A DNA stretch of 64,000 nucleotides from an uncultured Kordia sp. (GTDB taxonomy: Bacteria; Bacteroidota; Bacteroidia; Flavobacteriales; Flavobacteriaceae). A program made the position numbers and the translations under genes. Under the pieces are notes generated by a model, which was not told the origin of the DNA, did not search any database, and was given only the letters and a program-made list of their open reading frames with translations. Within the stretch, counting starts at the first letter, position 1, and the number at the start of each line of letters is the position of its first letter. Location: the NCBI RefSeq assembly GCF_947496985.1, contig NZ_CANMEZ010000005.1, positions 310,001-374,000 on the forward strand. Direction: 5' to 3'. Of this stretch, positions 63,903-64,000 are shown piece by piece.

Positions 63903-64000
63903 TGAAAAAAAGAAAACAAATTCAACGCTTACAATTCAAAAGAAACACTATTGTAAATCTTTTCAATAGAAAGAATATCAAAGGAGGATTTAAAGACTTT
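63903..64000 (+). CDS. GG-leader peptide (partial at window end)
   Basis: The ATG at 63903 gives MKKRKQIQRLQFKRNTIVNL, then FNRKNIKGGFKDF to the window edge. The Lys/Arg-rich start, the L-x-F-x-R-x-x-I-V pattern and GG match the leaders at 34392 and 7162. The core begins beyond the window, so Cys content and family cannot be judged. Confidence 0.6.

Noticed and set aside
1-64000. CRISPR arrays, insertion sequences, prophage genes and rRNA or ordinary tRNA genes
   Set aside because: None recognised on reading both strands; the only structured RNA gene found is the tmRNA.

Overview
The window is AT-rich, low-GC DNA with Bacteroidota hallmarks: TAnnTTTG-type -7 promoter elements, a tmRNA encoding the tag GENNYALAA, TonB-dependent receptors, an exosortase K/MSEP-CTERM pair, TPR-AraC transmembrane regulators and several short double-glycine leader peptides. 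I read it as a chromosome segment of a marine Flavobacteriaceae member. Kordia-like is my best guess, by gene style only. No insertion sequence, phage, CRISPR array or rRNA is visible.

Region 1 (1-15045, all minus strand) is a ribosomally synthesised peptide (RiPP) locus with two modules. Read right to left, module A is a TonB-dependent receptor, an 85-residue precursor with a GG motif, an attenuator-like hairpin, a radical SAM/SPASM maturase with a cyclophane-enzyme-like signature, and four tandem paralogous candidate Fe(II)/2-oxoglutarate oxygenases. A second, 45-residue GG precursor (7162-7299), too short for ordinary gene calling, lies between the modules. Module B holds a type II thioesterase, an L-proline-3-hydroxylase homologue, an aspartyl/asparaginyl beta-hydroxylase, another 2OG oxygenase, a GT1 glycosyltransferase, a DUF6734-like protein and a degenerate LanC-like protein that runs off the window. 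Up to seven oxygenases therefore accompany two small precursors.

Region 2 (15461-27226) holds the tmRNA gene, a saccharopine-dehydrogenase-like enzyme, a large surface lipoprotein, an exosortase K operon, and creD with a winged-helix regulator operon. creD and the regulator operon carry the same palindromic operator.

Region 3 (27327-34754) has two tandem near-duplicate histidine kinases, then two units of [periplasmic TPR - membrane helix - AraC regulator] followed by [GG-leader cysteine peptide]. Each peptide gene is preceded by a GwwATTTATAAATwwC palindrome centred exactly 43.5 bp upstream of an identical TATATTTG element. I consider this the most interesting undescribed signal in the window: a candidate regulator/secreted-peptide system.

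Region 4 (34806-38759) is housekeeping: DUF1801, kdsA, an orphan GG peptide, typA and a small membrane protein. Region 5 (38821-52862) is a surface polysaccharide locus with FdtA/FdtB-type sugar genes, a Wzx flippase, glycosyltransferases and methyltransferases, interrupted by CIA30-like, trmL and small membrane genes. Region 6 (52855-64000) has FtsE, a TPR/beta-barrel pair, a lipoprotein amidohydrolase, an SdpA/SdpB-like three-gene cassette, a DUF2911 protein and the start of another GG-leader peptide.
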